Source of the DNA: Bacteroidota bacterium
GTDB lineage: Bacteria; Bacteroidota; Bacteroidia; Flavobacteriales; Flavobacteriaceae
DNA length: 64,000 nucleotides
Reading direction: 5' to 3'
NCBI GenBank assembly: GCA_947488545.1
Contig: CANKZE010000002.1
Location: 19,872-83,871, forward strand
The notes under the pieces are model-generated. The model made no database searches. It was not told the DNA's origin and was given only the letters and a program-made list of their open reading frames with translations. Position numbers and translations under genes: made by a program. Below are positions 39,865-48,757 of the stretch, one piece after another (positions within the stretch are counted from its first letter, which is position 1; each line of letters begins with the position of its first letter).

Positions 39865-41099
39865 TCTTTTGAAAGATCATCAAACCTAGATTTCATCGTT
39901 GGATTATCCTGTGTTAATTTTTTGATGCTCAACTCATTGGCTTTATTATTAGCCAATCGAAGGTTGTTCTCAGAAGACAATAATGCTGCTTTTGTTTTCT
40001 CTAATTCTTTAATTGTTTTGTCAATGCCTGAAATTGCCTCGGAAAATCTTCGAGTTGCTAATTCATAATTTTTAGAAAATGCATCTTTAAAATTATTCAT
40101 TTTTTCTTCAAAATTAGTGATGTCAACATTTTGACTTTTCACCAATGCCAGTTCGGCTTTAAATTGAAGTGAATTTAGGGCCGCATTTCGAAGTAATGTT
40201 ATTATTGGAATAAAAAACTGTGGACGAATTACATACATTTTTGGGAATCGATGTGACATGTCAACAATACCGGTGTTGTACAATTCATTTTCAGATTCTA
40301 ACATAGAAACTAAAACGGCATATTCACATTTTTTTTCATCTCTATCTTTGTTTAATTCGGCTAAAAAATCTTCATTTTTCTTTTTAGTAGCAGTTTCATC
40401 ACCTTCATTTTTCATTTCAAACATGATGGAAATAAATTCGATTTTATCATCATCATAATCTCTATAAATAAAATCACCTTTACTACCCGATGAAGAATCG
40501 TTGTCTTTTTCAAAATAAGCATTTTTAAAAGCGGAGGCTCTTAACCTGTTAAATTCTGTTTCACAATGCTGTTCTAGGGTTTCACCAAGCATTTTATTTG
40601 AAAGCTTCACTTTCATGTCTTTTCTAAAAGCGATTTCTTCATCTTTCATTTTGATGATGTCTTCCATCGTTTTTAAATCGTTTGAAAAACGTTCCATTAA
40701 GGATTTCTCCAATAATTGTGTTTCGGTGTCTTTAATTTTCAATTGATTGGTTAAATCATCGCGTTCTTTTTCAATTTTTTGAACTGCTTCATTTACAGAA
40801 AGTTGTTTTTGAAGTTCTGCATTTTCCAATTTTGATTTAATATCAGCAATTTCTGCCACTTTTGCAGCTATCTTTTCAGTAAGCTCCATATCTTTTTTAG
40901 TTAAATTATCCTGAAGTACATTTTTAAGATTGGCTTCAGCTAATTTAACAGCATTTTCTTTTTCAATTTCAGCTAGCTTTAATCGTTTTTCCAATTCTTC
41001 TTCAAACTGATGGTCGCGAACTTGTTTTAAAATATCAGCATATCCGGCTTCATCAACTTTAAATGCTTTGTTACACTTAGGACAAATAATTTCGTTCAT
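39861..41099 (-). CDS. DUF2130 coiled-coil protein
   Basis: 412 residues. It has an N-terminal CPKC pair (half a zinc ribbon), a long coiled coil (about 25-160 and again at the C-terminus), and between them the DUF2130 core (ALLFR-type nuclease-like region: FIYRDYDDD, FEMKNEG, LAELNKDRDEKKCEYAVLVS, NELYNTGIV). The core resembles restriction-endonuclease-like folds (Asp/Glu-x-Lys pattern FEMKNE), so a nuclease or DNA-associated role is possible but unproven. Soluble. Single gene. Confidence 0.85.
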   Translation of the reverse strand: MNEIICPKCNKAFKVDEAGYADILKQVRDHQFEEELEKRLKLAEIEKENAVKLAEANLKNVLQDNLTKKDMELTEKIAAKVAEIADIKSKLENAELQKQLSVNEAVQKIEKERDDLTNQLKIKDTETQLLEKSLMERFSNDLKTMEDIIKMKDEEIAFRKDMKVKLSNKMLGETLEQHCETEFNRLRASAFKNAYFEKDNDSSSGSKGDFIYRDYDDDKIEFISIMFEMKNEGDETATKKKNEDFLAELNKDRDEKKCEYAVLVSMLESENELYNTGIVDMSHRFPKMYVIRPQFFIPIITLLRNAALNSLQFKAELALVKSQNVDITNFEEKMNNFKDAFSKNYELATRRFSEAISGIDKTIKELEKTKAALLSSENNLRLANNKANELSIKKLTQDNPTMKSRFDDLSKD

Positions 41100-41282
41100 A
41101 ATAAAAAATATAATTGGATTAAATCTAATTTTAATATTGTAGCGTACTAAAATACAAAATATAGTTCAATAAATAATGTGGGGATAAAATTAAATAAGGA
41201 CAAATAAATTATACAAATTTTATGTATTGAATATAATTTAAATAATAAAAGAATTAAAAATCTTAATAAATAAAAATAATTA

Positions 41283-42089
41283 TTACCACTTTAATTGTAT
41301 TCCAAAATACAATGAATAATAAAATTTAGATATAGGCACAACTCTATAATTATCATAAGTGCCATCATAATGTATCACAAAGCTTGAATTTTTGGTCATC
41401 TTTACATTTGTATTCAAATCAAAAAAGCATCTTAAATTCGTAAAATTGGAATTAATTGGTAGCTGAAAATAAGAAACGCCTGAAATATCTATATTGTCAT
41501 TAATCTTGTAGGCACCCTTCCAATAATGATTTAGTCGGAAAATATTTCTGCCAATAAAATTTGGAAATAAACTACTATCGATGTCTTTTACACCACTATA
41601 ATTCCATTGCTCCATTTCGTAAAAAACACCTGTTCCGGTATATAAATCAAGATCTTTTTTTTCGAAAATTTTAATTCTAATATTTGATCCCAATAGTTTT
41701 CTATATTCCATTCCTAAAGTTCCATTCCACTGGTACTGTAAGTAGGTTTCATTACTGATTTTCCTTTTATCGTTATCACGAAATCTAATTTGAGCATATC
41801 CCTCATTCTGAATTATTTCATTACCATTCATTGTTAAATTATAATTTAACAATCCAATAAACATATAATTGTTTTTTAATAAATTTTCAATTTCAATATT
41901 CGAAGAAATATCTAACAAATTTAGTTTGTTTTTATCTGAACTTAATGATAAATTAGTTGAATACATCCATTTTTTATTGCTCTCATTTTCAGAACCTTCT
42001 CTATCAATATTCAATACTTGAGCATGTAAATTAGTAGGTGAAAAATAAATTGTGAAAATTAATAATATCGATAAAAATTTGTTTTTCAT
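41283..42089 (-). CDS. DUF481-like outer-membrane protein
   Basis: 268 residues with a signal peptide (LHAQ) and repeated amphipathic beta strands (NNYMFIGLLNYNLTMNG, ISNETYLQYQWNGTLGMEYRKLLG) ending in an aromatic residue (FGIQLKW), as outer-membrane barrels do. The pattern resembles DUF481 (YdiY-like). It is the last gene of a putative four-gene minus-strand unit (GNAT, one-helix protein, ion channel, this protein), 36 bp after the channel gene. The link between a channel and an outer-membrane barrel is unusual; the function is unknown. Confidence 0.7.
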   Translation of the reverse strand: MKNKFLSILLIFTIYFSPTNLHAQVLNIDREGSENESNKKWMYSTNLSLSSDKNKLNLLDISSNIEIENLLKNNYMFIGLLNYNLTMNGNEIIQNEGYAQIRFRDNDKRKISNETYLQYQWNGTLGMEYRKLLGSNIRIKIFEKKDLDLYTGTGVFYEMEQWNYSGVKDIDSSLFPNFIGRNIFRLNHYWKGAYKINDNIDISGVSYFQLPINSNFTNLRCFFDLNTNVKMTKNSSFVIHYDGTYDNYRVVPISKFYYSLYFGIQLKW

Positions 42090-42125
42090 AAGAGGGATTA
42101 TAGCGTTTAAATTGAGTCTGTTTCC

Positions 42126-43886
42126 TTAATTAATATTATGATTACCAAAGGTGTTTTCAAAACTATTTAAAACTACATTTAAATTAGAAAAATACAACTT
42201 GTCTTCTCCTGTTAAAATATCAATATTAATATAAATTGTAATCACGTTTGCATCCGTTTTTTGTCTTATTGCTTTTCCTAACCAATCTGCATCATGATTC
42301 CCAATAGAATGATTTTCGATAGCATAGTTATCAAAATAATTAGATGAATCTATTTCTTTCAAATTATTTTCAAAGCCACTTTTTAATGACTTTAGAATTT
42401 CAATAGTATCTATCGTAGAAACTCCATCAATTACTTCTTCAACCCCTTTATAATTTCCATATTCAAATATATATTGACCTCGATTACTAGCTCCTGAACT
42501 TAGAATAATTACAATGTCATCTTTTTTAATTATATCTAAATCCGACATAAAATCAACAAATGAGGCTGGTACTTTATTTGAAATACTAATATCTACATCA
42601 GAATAGTATTTTGACTTATTTCCGCCAATTTCTTCATGATCTGAATCTACTAATCTTATTTCTCTCGAAATGTAATTGTATCCTAAAATATCAACAATCG
42701 TATGAGAAAAGTGACTTATACATCTTTCGATTGCACCCAATGGATTTACAATGTAAACATTTGATTTAGGATTAATCAATTTACAACCATAACTTGTGTT
42801 TTTAGGATACCTTTCAATTATTTTTATATCAGAAAATTTTAACTTTTCATTCGATTTCATTGCTCGAAAACGAAGGTTATCGGCTTCTTTAACACATTCA
42901 AGTATTTGATCATCTGAAAAAATCAATCTTGATTGTAAAGCTTCAAATGATAAATATCTGAAATTTGATTTTCTTTTATTTAATAGTAGTCTATTTTTAT
43001 ATCCACTATCAAAATAATAGTTAACTTCAATTAATCTGTTATTAATATTTTTTTTATGTTTTTGTTCACTTAATTCTTCAATAAAAGCCGAGCCTAAAAG
43101 TCCGGCAGGAACAGCAAATAAAGCTAAACCCAAAAAACCGTTAAGAGTAGCCAAAAATTTCCCAATTAATGTTACAGGGGTTGCCTCTGCAATTGACCCA
43201 TAATCACCTGTATACTTTCCTAATGACCAAACGAAAACATCCATTATACTTCTAAAATCATTGGAACCCATACCTAATTCTGCATAAAAAATAAATGCAG
43301 ATAAAGTTATTGACAATAAGAGAACACCCAATAATGTAACTAAAATTTCATCGCTTTTACTTTTAAAAGCGCTGCTTATACTTGAAAATGCAGGTATATA
43401 ACGAACAATTCTCCAAACTCTAAAAATTCTAATAATTCCTAGAAAATGAAACATATTAATTCCGAAAAGAGCTGTACAAAATGGAATTATTGACAAAATG
43501 TCGACTAGGCCATAAAAAGAAAAAAGATATATTAATATTCCTTTTATACCATGATGATTTGGATTTATTAAATTGGCAAATGACAAACGACAAATAATTT
43601 CAAGTAAAAATAAAACACTTGAAGTGTAATAAATCAAATTGAAATAATCAGAATAATAACTTAATGAATCATCAGAACTAAAAACCACTTCTAATGCACT
43701 TATACTTATTAAGAAAACTAAGATTGAATTCCCCCAAAAACTAACTTTAGAAGACCATAAATCTCCATCAAGGATATCAACAATAATTTTAGTTAATGGT
43801 CTGTTTTGAAGTTTTTTCTTTACGTCCTTGTTATCAATTTTTACAAAAGGTAACAAATTTAATTTATTTCTTAAGGTATTATTCAT
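42126..43886 (-). CDS. Voltage-gated channel homologue with novel C-terminal domain
   Basis: 586 residues. The N-terminal half is a six-helix voltage-gated cation channel: S1-S3 (about 50-145), an S4 with Arg every third residue (RIFRVWRIVRYIP), and S5-pore-S6 (FAVPAGLLGSAFIEE). Where K+ channels read TVGYGD, this one reads KYTGDYGSIAEATP. The C-terminal half (about 290-586) is soluble, presumably cytosolic, and matches no domain I know; it has conserved-looking pieces (NPLGAIERCISHFSHTIV; IGNHDADWLGKAIR). It sits between a membrane protein gene and an outer-membrane protein gene in one unit. Ion specificity cannot be stated. Confidence 0.82.
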   Translation of the reverse strand: MNNTLRNKLNLLPFVKIDNKDVKKKLQNRPLTKIIVDILDGDLWSSKVSFWGNSILVFLISISALEVVFSSDDSLSYYSDYFNLIYYTSSVLFLLEIICRLSFANLINPNHHGIKGILIYLFSFYGLVDILSIIPFCTALFGINMFHFLGIIRIFRVWRIVRYIPAFSSISSAFKSKSDEILVTLLGVLLLSITLSAFIFYAELGMGSNDFRSIMDVFVWSLGKYTGDYGSIAEATPVTLIGKFLATLNGFLGLALFAVPAGLLGSAFIEELSEQKHKKNINNRLIEVNYYFDSGYKNRLLLNKRKSNFRYLSFEALQSRLIFSDDQILECVKEADNLRFRAMKSNEKLKFSDIKIIERYPKNTSYGCKLINPKSNVYIVNPLGAIERCISHFSHTIVDILGYNYISREIRLVDSDHEEIGGNKSKYYSDVDISISNKVPASFVDFMSDLDIIKKDDIVIILSSGASNRGQYIFEYGNYKGVEEVIDGVSTIDTIEILKSLKSGFENNLKEIDSSNYFDNYAIENHSIGNHDADWLGKAIRQKTDANVITIYINIDILTGEDKLYFSNLNVVLNSFENTFGNHNIN

Positions 43887-43958
43887 TGTTGTATTATTCT
43901 AAATAATTTAGATTTTATATTAATATAAATTAATATTATTGTTCAAATTATTTAATGA

Positions 43959-44387
43959 TTATAAAATTTCGGATACGTAATTTTTAAATGATTTTTTAAA
44001 CTTAATTTGATTTTCAGGGTTATCAAACCATTTTCTATGCAATCCATTTTCCACCTCCAATACAACAGACCATGTTTTCATCAGATCATTATCTTTTTTA
44101 TCGAAAATAGTTTCACAGAAATTCCAACTTATAAAAGCATAAATTTCATACTTTATTTTTTCATCACCAGAAAAAGCAATCAAATAATTGTTAGTTAGTT
44201 CAGGATTTCTAAACGAGGGATTTTCCATTCCTGTTTTCAAAATATCCAAATAAGTAGCGTCAAATATTTCGTATGAATTATTTGATTTGTCTTTATACCA
44301 AATAATTATATAAAGCAAAATTGCTATTGCAGCTAAAATGGTTGCTGTAGAACTTACTACTAAGTTCCAAAATTCAATTGTTGTCAT
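43959..44387 (-). CDS. One-helix membrane protein, unknown function
   Basis: 142 residues: one transmembrane helix near the N-terminus (SSTATILAAIAILLYIIIW) and a soluble helical domain with aromatic-rich segments (ENGLHRKWFDNPENQIKFKKSF). The start ATG overlaps the stop of the upstream GNAT gene by 4 bp (ATGA-type junction), a sign of coupled translation. The channel gene follows 72 bp later. I do not recognise the family. Confidence 0.65.
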   Translation of the reverse strand: MTTIEFWNLVVSSTATILAAIAILLYIIIWYKDKSNNSYEIFDATYLDILKTGMENPSFRNPELTNNYLIAFSGDEKIKYEIYAFISWNFCETIFDKKDNDLMKTWSVVLEVENGLHRKWFDNPENQIKFKKSFKNYVSEIL

Positions 44388-45028
44388 AATAGTTTATTAT
44401 TAAGTTTTATTTTATTTGGGGTTCTATTTATAATTGTATTTAATAATTTATCACTTGTATTCTTTTCATATAAATCAACATATAGCCGAATAACAAGCTC
44501 TTTAATTTGCTCTCCTTTTAATATATCTTCTTTGTATTTTGGCGATACCATCAGAATCATTTCAGTTGGATATGTTCCATCTAATGAAGGAAGTAAATAA
44601 TTAAAATCTTCTAAAATGTAAGCTCCATTTTTAAAATAGAAATTAATTCTTCTCTTTCGTTCTAATGTGTTTGATCCAAATAAATAATTTTCAACCTCAA
44701 TGATCATGTATTTATTTAATTTTCTTACCCTATTAGAAAGAAATTGAAATAATTGTGAGCCAAGATTATTGTTTCTATAATTACTTGACACGGCCATATA
44801 ATCTAACAAAACAAATTCTAAATCATTAAAATTCCAAATTAATGACATACAAACAACTTCACCATCAATAATTCCAACGAATAACTTAGAATGTCCATTT
44901 ATTATCCTATTTTGTATTAAATCAATTGGATGTTTTTCATTTGAAGGAAATGCTTCATCATAAATTAACATGGCCTGCTTGAAATAATTATTTTTAACAC
45001 TCAATATTTCTTGAAATTTAACTAGCAT
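44384..45028 (-). CDS. GNAT-family N-acetyltransferase
   Basis: The ORF track starts at a GTG (45037); the ATG at 45028 (MLVKFQEILSVKNNYFKQAML) is preferred. 214 residues with the GNAT core: VVCMSLIWNFNDLEFVLLDYMAVSSNYRNNNLGSQLFQFL, where NYRNNNLGSQL is the acetyl-CoA pyrophosphate loop (Q/R-x-x-G-x-G/A type). A long C-terminal tail of about 50 basic residues follows. The substrate is unknown. It opens the four-gene minus-strand unit and is divergent from the six-gene operon starting at 45638. Confidence 0.8.
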   Translation of the reverse strand: MLVKFQEILSVKNNYFKQAMLIYDEAFPSNEKHPIDLIQNRIINGHSKLFVGIIDGEVVCMSLIWNFNDLEFVLLDYMAVSSNYRNNNLGSQLFQFLSNRVRKLNKYMIIEVENYLFGSNTLERKRRINFYFKNGAYILEDFNYLLPSLDGTYPTEMILMVSPKYKEDILKGEQIKELVIRLYVDLYEKNTSDKLLNTIINRTPNKIKLNNKLL

Positions 45029-45637
45029 AAAATACACAAACTTGTAAAACTAATTTATAGCTGTTTTAAATATAAAAAAATTTGTACAATGATAATAAAT
45101 TCATTTAAAATAAAAAACTTGTTAAAACACAATTATTATTTGTTGATAATTCTAAATTAAAAATTAAATCATTAATATATTAGCTAGTAAATTTAACAAA
45201 AGTCCTCCCATCAATAATCAAACAAATAATAATCAATAATTTTTACTAATTAAGAATAACAGTTAAAACTAATAATTAATTCACTTGCAACTATTAACGA
45301 TGTCTTTTAGTTTGTAAAATTTAAATTTGAAGAAAAAAGAATAAAAAAATATTATTAATTAATTATTAGTATTTCAAAATTTTTTGCAATAACGAAACAA
45401 TATTAAGAATTAAAATTAATTTATACTATAAATTATGATAAATTAGCAGAATTATTTTACTTAGCAATAACTAAAATCAAATAAAGCAAGAAAGCTTAGA
45501 TTTTAATTGGTAGATAGAATTTTCAAATTTTTTATATTTTTAATTACAAAAACTAATTTTGTTAATAAAAATATAATTTTTGATTAATTTTAATACATTT
45601 TTAATGATATTTTTATTTAAATAATTTTAATAAATTT
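45029..45637. other. AT-rich divergent control region
   Basis: About 610 bp between two divergent gene units, extremely AT-rich even for this window and full of ATTA/TAAT strings. It contains one TAATTTTG (45554-45561, plus strand) that fits the -7 consensus, but no TTG at the right distance. No ORF, hairpin or RNA gene was seen. It must hold both promoters. Confidence 0.5.
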
Positions 45638-46294
45638 ATGCAAGCAAAATTTCAATATAATAACTCCACTAGCTATGAATATTTAATTCATGGTCAGGAT
45701 CTAAAAATTGAATTCAAAATTTCTGATGCCTTATTTACAATTGTAAACTATAAAAAACTACATACTAGAGTATGGTTTCATAAAGCATTTTCAAGTATTT
45801 ACTACATAGCGCCATTTTATAGGTTTTATAATTTTTTAATCAATAAGAATTTCCCAGGATTTAAGAACAGCAAATTAGTAGCTACAAATTTTGATTATCC
45901 TGGTTCTTCCTATAAATATCAAGCCAATTTTATTCCTGATTGTATTTTGGATAATAGATTCAAAATTATGGGGAATGAAGGAACTGTAAACACTATCGCA
46001 AATTTTCACTATCCAACAATTGTTTTTATAGGAATAGGATTTGGATTTAAAGTATTCCGAAAACAACTTGTAGTAAGAAAAATTGATTTAAAAGAGGAAG
46101 AAACAACCATACAAAACACTATTCAATATCCTGTTATTTCTAAAGAATTGACTAAAATAAATCCTGGAAACCCAATAATTAAAATATCGCCAAATCCAAT
46201 TTCATTAAAAAATTTAAATTTAGATTTAAAAACAAAACAGCCAATTATCAACATCAATGAGTCTTTAACTAAATTAATAATTACGAAAAACTAA
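45638..46294 (+). CDS. Unknown protein, first gene of six-gene envelope operon
   Basis: 218 residues. The first 90 are rich in Tyr/Phe and beta-prone; one hydrophobic segment lies at about 125-140 (YPTIVFIGIGFGFKVF), possibly a single membrane helix or a membrane-facing hairpin; the last 70 are Asn/Ile/Lys-rich and likely disordered. No signal peptide and no recognised domain. It starts 20 bp before the DUF4407 gene and should share its transcript. Base composition is even more AT-rich than its neighbours. Confidence 0.6.
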   Translation: MQAKFQYNNSTSYEYLIHGQDLKIEFKISDALFTIVNYKKLHTRVWFHKAFSSIYYIAPFYRFYNFLINKNFPGFKNSKLVATNFDYPGSSYKYQANFIPDCILDNRFKIMGNEGTVNTIANFHYPTIVFIGIGFGFKVFRKQLVVRKIDLKEEETTIQNTIQYPVISKELTKINPGNPIIKISPNPISLKNLNLDLKTKQPIININESLTKLIITKN

Positions 46295-46314
46295 TCAACA
46301 TTAATATAATAATT

Positions 46315-47571
46315 ATGGATACAAACAACAACATAATGGATACTAATACCTACATGAACGAACATCAAAACCCAAAATGGATCACCCGAAAGTTATGGTG
46401 GTGTGCAGGAGCAGATGAGTACTTTTTAATAAAATCACCTAAGCAAGATCGAGTAAAATATGCCGGAATTGGCGCTATTGTCTTTTTTACTGGCTTCTTG
46501 GCTGCATGTGCGGGTTATGTAGCTTTTGATACCATGTTCGCTCCAAAAACTTTAGGCGGGATGCCAAATGAAAAATTAAGTGCTTTTGAAGAAAATTTTT
46601 GGATATTAAGTTTAATTTTTGGTATTATTTGGGGAATCTTAATTTTTAATTTAGATCGATTTATTGTTTCAAGTACTGGGAAAGGAGACGGAACAGACTC
46701 TATTACATGGAAAGAAATCATACAAGCTATACCAAGAATAATTATTGCATTGATATTAGGATTTTCAATTTCAAAACCCTTAGAAATTAAAATGTTAAAA
46801 TCAGAAATAGACGTTGAATTAGGAATAAAACAACAAGAAAAATTACGGGAGTATGATAAATTAACTGTTGCAAAATATAAGGAAGAAATTGCATTATTAG
46901 ATAATGACATCAATAAAATTGAAGCTGATAGAAATATTTTAGTTGACAGACAAAAAAATGCAGAGAAAGAATATATCGATCAAATGCAAGGCCGTTCTGG
47001 ACAACAAGGTTTTGGACCAAGAGCAAAACAATTATTAGAATTATCTAAGGATTCAGAAAATAAAATTGTTGAATTTGACAAAAAAAATGCATTTGAGTTA
47101 AAGACTTTAAAATCAAATAGAACAAAAAAACTACAAGATCAAGATTTTGAAAGAAATGTAACTAATATAGAAAAGGCTAAAAAATTAGATGGAATTTTGG
47201 CAAGACTGGATATTAGTCATGAAATTGGATTTTGGATTGGGTGGTGCATCACTTTAATCTTATTATCAATCGAAATGGGACCTATTTTCTTCAAAATGAT
47301 GATGACCAAAGGGCCTTACGATTATATGGTTGAGAATTTCAATCATAAAATTCAAACAGAAAACGGAGTGTTTAAAGAAGATAAATTATACGAAGGTAGA
47401 AATGGACTGATTCATATGGAAACCTATCGTTATGCCGATGCTGAAATAGCCAAACACCAAGTTGAAGACAAAATAAAGAGTCAAATTGAAGTGAACTCTC
47501 TTGCCGTTGAAAAGGCAAAAGATAAAATGTTGAAAGATATTAAAGAAAATCCTGACAAATTTATTGGTTAA
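46315..47571 (+). CDS. DUF4407 membrane protein
   Basis: 418 residues. Layout: a short cytosolic start ending in KLWWCAGADEYFL, two membrane helices (about 45-72 and 88-112), the family hallmark NLDRFIVSSTGKGDG, a third helix (IPRIIIALILGFSI), a coiled coil of about 115 residues (about 158-275), and a fourth helix (FWIGWCITLILLSIEMGPIFF) followed by a soluble tail. This matches DUF4407, a family of unknown function. A long coiled coil between helices is reminiscent of stator-like or mechanical membrane proteins, but that is only a shape comparison. A second protein of the same layout is encoded next. Confidence 0.85.
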   Translation: MDTNNNIMDTNTYMNEHQNPKWITRKLWWCAGADEYFLIKSPKQDRVKYAGIGAIVFFTGFLAACAGYVAFDTMFAPKTLGGMPNEKLSAFEENFWILSLIFGIIWGILIFNLDRFIVSSTGKGDGTDSITWKEIIQAIPRIIIALILGFSISKPLEIKMLKSEIDVELGIKQQEKLREYDKLTVAKYKEEIALLDNDINKIEADRNILVDRQKNAEKEYIDQMQGRSGQQGFGPRAKQLLELSKDSENKIVEFDKKNAFELKTLKSNRTKKLQDQDFERNVTNIEKAKKLDGILARLDISHEIGFWIGWCITLILLSIEMGPIFFKMMMTKGPYDYMVENFNHKIQTENGVFKEDKLYEGRNGLIHMETYRYADAEIAKHQVEDKIKSQIEVNSLAVEKAKDKMLKDIKENPDKFIG

Positions 47572-47572
47572 G

Positions 47573-47599
47573 AATAAATAATAATAATAATAATAATTA
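47573..47599 (+). repeat. (ATA)n microsatellite between two operon genes
   Basis: A run of about seven ATA/AAT triplets fills the 37-bp gap between the DUF4407 stop and the next start (47609), just where the ribosome would bind. Confidence 0.85.
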
Positions 47600-47608
47600 T
47601 CCTTTTTA

Positions 47609-48757
47609 ATGATAAATAGTATATTAACTTATATAACTCATGCTTTTTTTGGCATTGAGGAATCCATTTGGAATTCTATAGATAGCAATGAAAAACAGAA
47701 ATTCAATTCTCTGTCTTTTACAATTGCCTTGCTTTCTATTGTTACATTTATTGGGTTATATGAGTTTTTTATATTATTATTAAACGATGTGCTAATTGCA
47801 ATAGTTTTAGGATTAATATTCGCTTTAATTGTAATTAATATCTTCCGTTTTTCAGTGTTTACGATTCAAAAACCAATTTATCACCAACCTGAAATTCAAA
47901 AACCAGTAGTAGAAACAACGGCTACATTACCAGAAAACCCTACTGTGCAGGCAAATAATCCATTAGTTGCAAAACAAATTACAACTTCATTTAAGGATAA
48001 ATTATTGAAATTGGTTTCCTTTTTTTCAATTGGAATGATAGTTAGAAGTGTTATTAATGTAATCTTATTGTTATTTATTGCCTTTCCATTTGCATGTAAA
48101 TTATCCAATAATTTAATTACAAAAGTTAATGAAAATAGAAGAGTTGAATTGATTGAAGAGTTCAAAGTTTCGGAACAAATTAAGTTCAAATCTAATTGTG
48201 AAAAAGAAGATTCAAAAATTCAATTATTAGAAGAAAAAGTTCGTTTGCATCCAAATGCAATGTACATTTCAGAACTAAAAAACGAAATAATATCGAGACA
48301 AGAACGAGTAAATACATGGGAAGCTGAAAGAGATCAGAACATTGCTGATTATGAAAGTAAAATAGCTAATCGAAATTTCATAATACTTTCCTATGCCAAA
48401 ATAGCAAATGAAATGATATTAAAAATCACACTGCTATTTTTAGGATTGCTTCTTTTTCTATGTCATTTTCAAAAATATCAATTGGTTAATAATAGCATCT
48501 ATAAATACTACACTTTAGCAAATAAACAGTATAGTGATCTTGCTTTGGAAAATTATAAAGAGGTCGAAAAATTAATAAAAGTTGAATTGGCTAAAAAATA
48601 TTCTAAAACCGCTGAATACAATTTGTTATTAGAAAACTATGAAAACATCAAGGCAATTTCAAAATTTACCAATCCGCCATTCAATTCTATAGAAAAGGAT
48701 TTCAAAATACCAGTCAAAAAAATGACAACAATAGAATTTATAAATCATTATGTCTGA
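47609..48757 (+). CDS. DUF4407-shaped membrane protein with coiled coil
   Basis: 382 residues. It has two helices close together (about 33-52, 57-80), a proline-rich stretch (PIYHQPEIQKPVVE...), a third helix (about 137-160, FIAFPFACKL), a coiled coil (about 170-255) and a fourth helix (LLFLGLLLFLCHF) plus a helical tail. The order and spacing copy those of the DUF4407 protein encoded just before, and IVINIFRFSVFTI stands where that protein has LIFNLDRFIVSS, so I infer a distant paralogue. Its stop overlaps the next gene by 8 bp, suggesting coupled translation. Confidence 0.65.
   Translation: MINSILTYITHAFFGIEESIWNSIDSNEKQKFNSLSFTIALLSIVTFIGLYEFFILLLNDVLIAIVLGLIFALIVINIFRFSVFTIQKPIYHQPEIQKPVVETTATLPENPTVQANNPLVAKQITTSFKDKLLKLVSFFSIGMIVRSVINVILLLFIAFPFACKLSNNLITKVNENRRVELIEEFKVSEQIKFKSNCEKEDSKIQLLEEKVRLHPNAMYISELKNEIISRQERVNTWEAERDQNIADYESKIANRNFIILSYAKIANEMILKITLLFLGLLLFLCHFQKYQLVNNSIYKYYTLANKQYSDLALENYKEVEKLIKVELAKKYSKTAEYNLLLENYENIKAISKFTNPPFNSIEKDFKIPVKKMTTIEFINHYV

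Noticed and set aside
42126-43000. Reading the channel C-terminal domain as an M20-like peptidase from its NHDADW segment
   Set aside because: A single His-Asp-containing segment is not enough; the other metal ligands and the fold pattern are missing.
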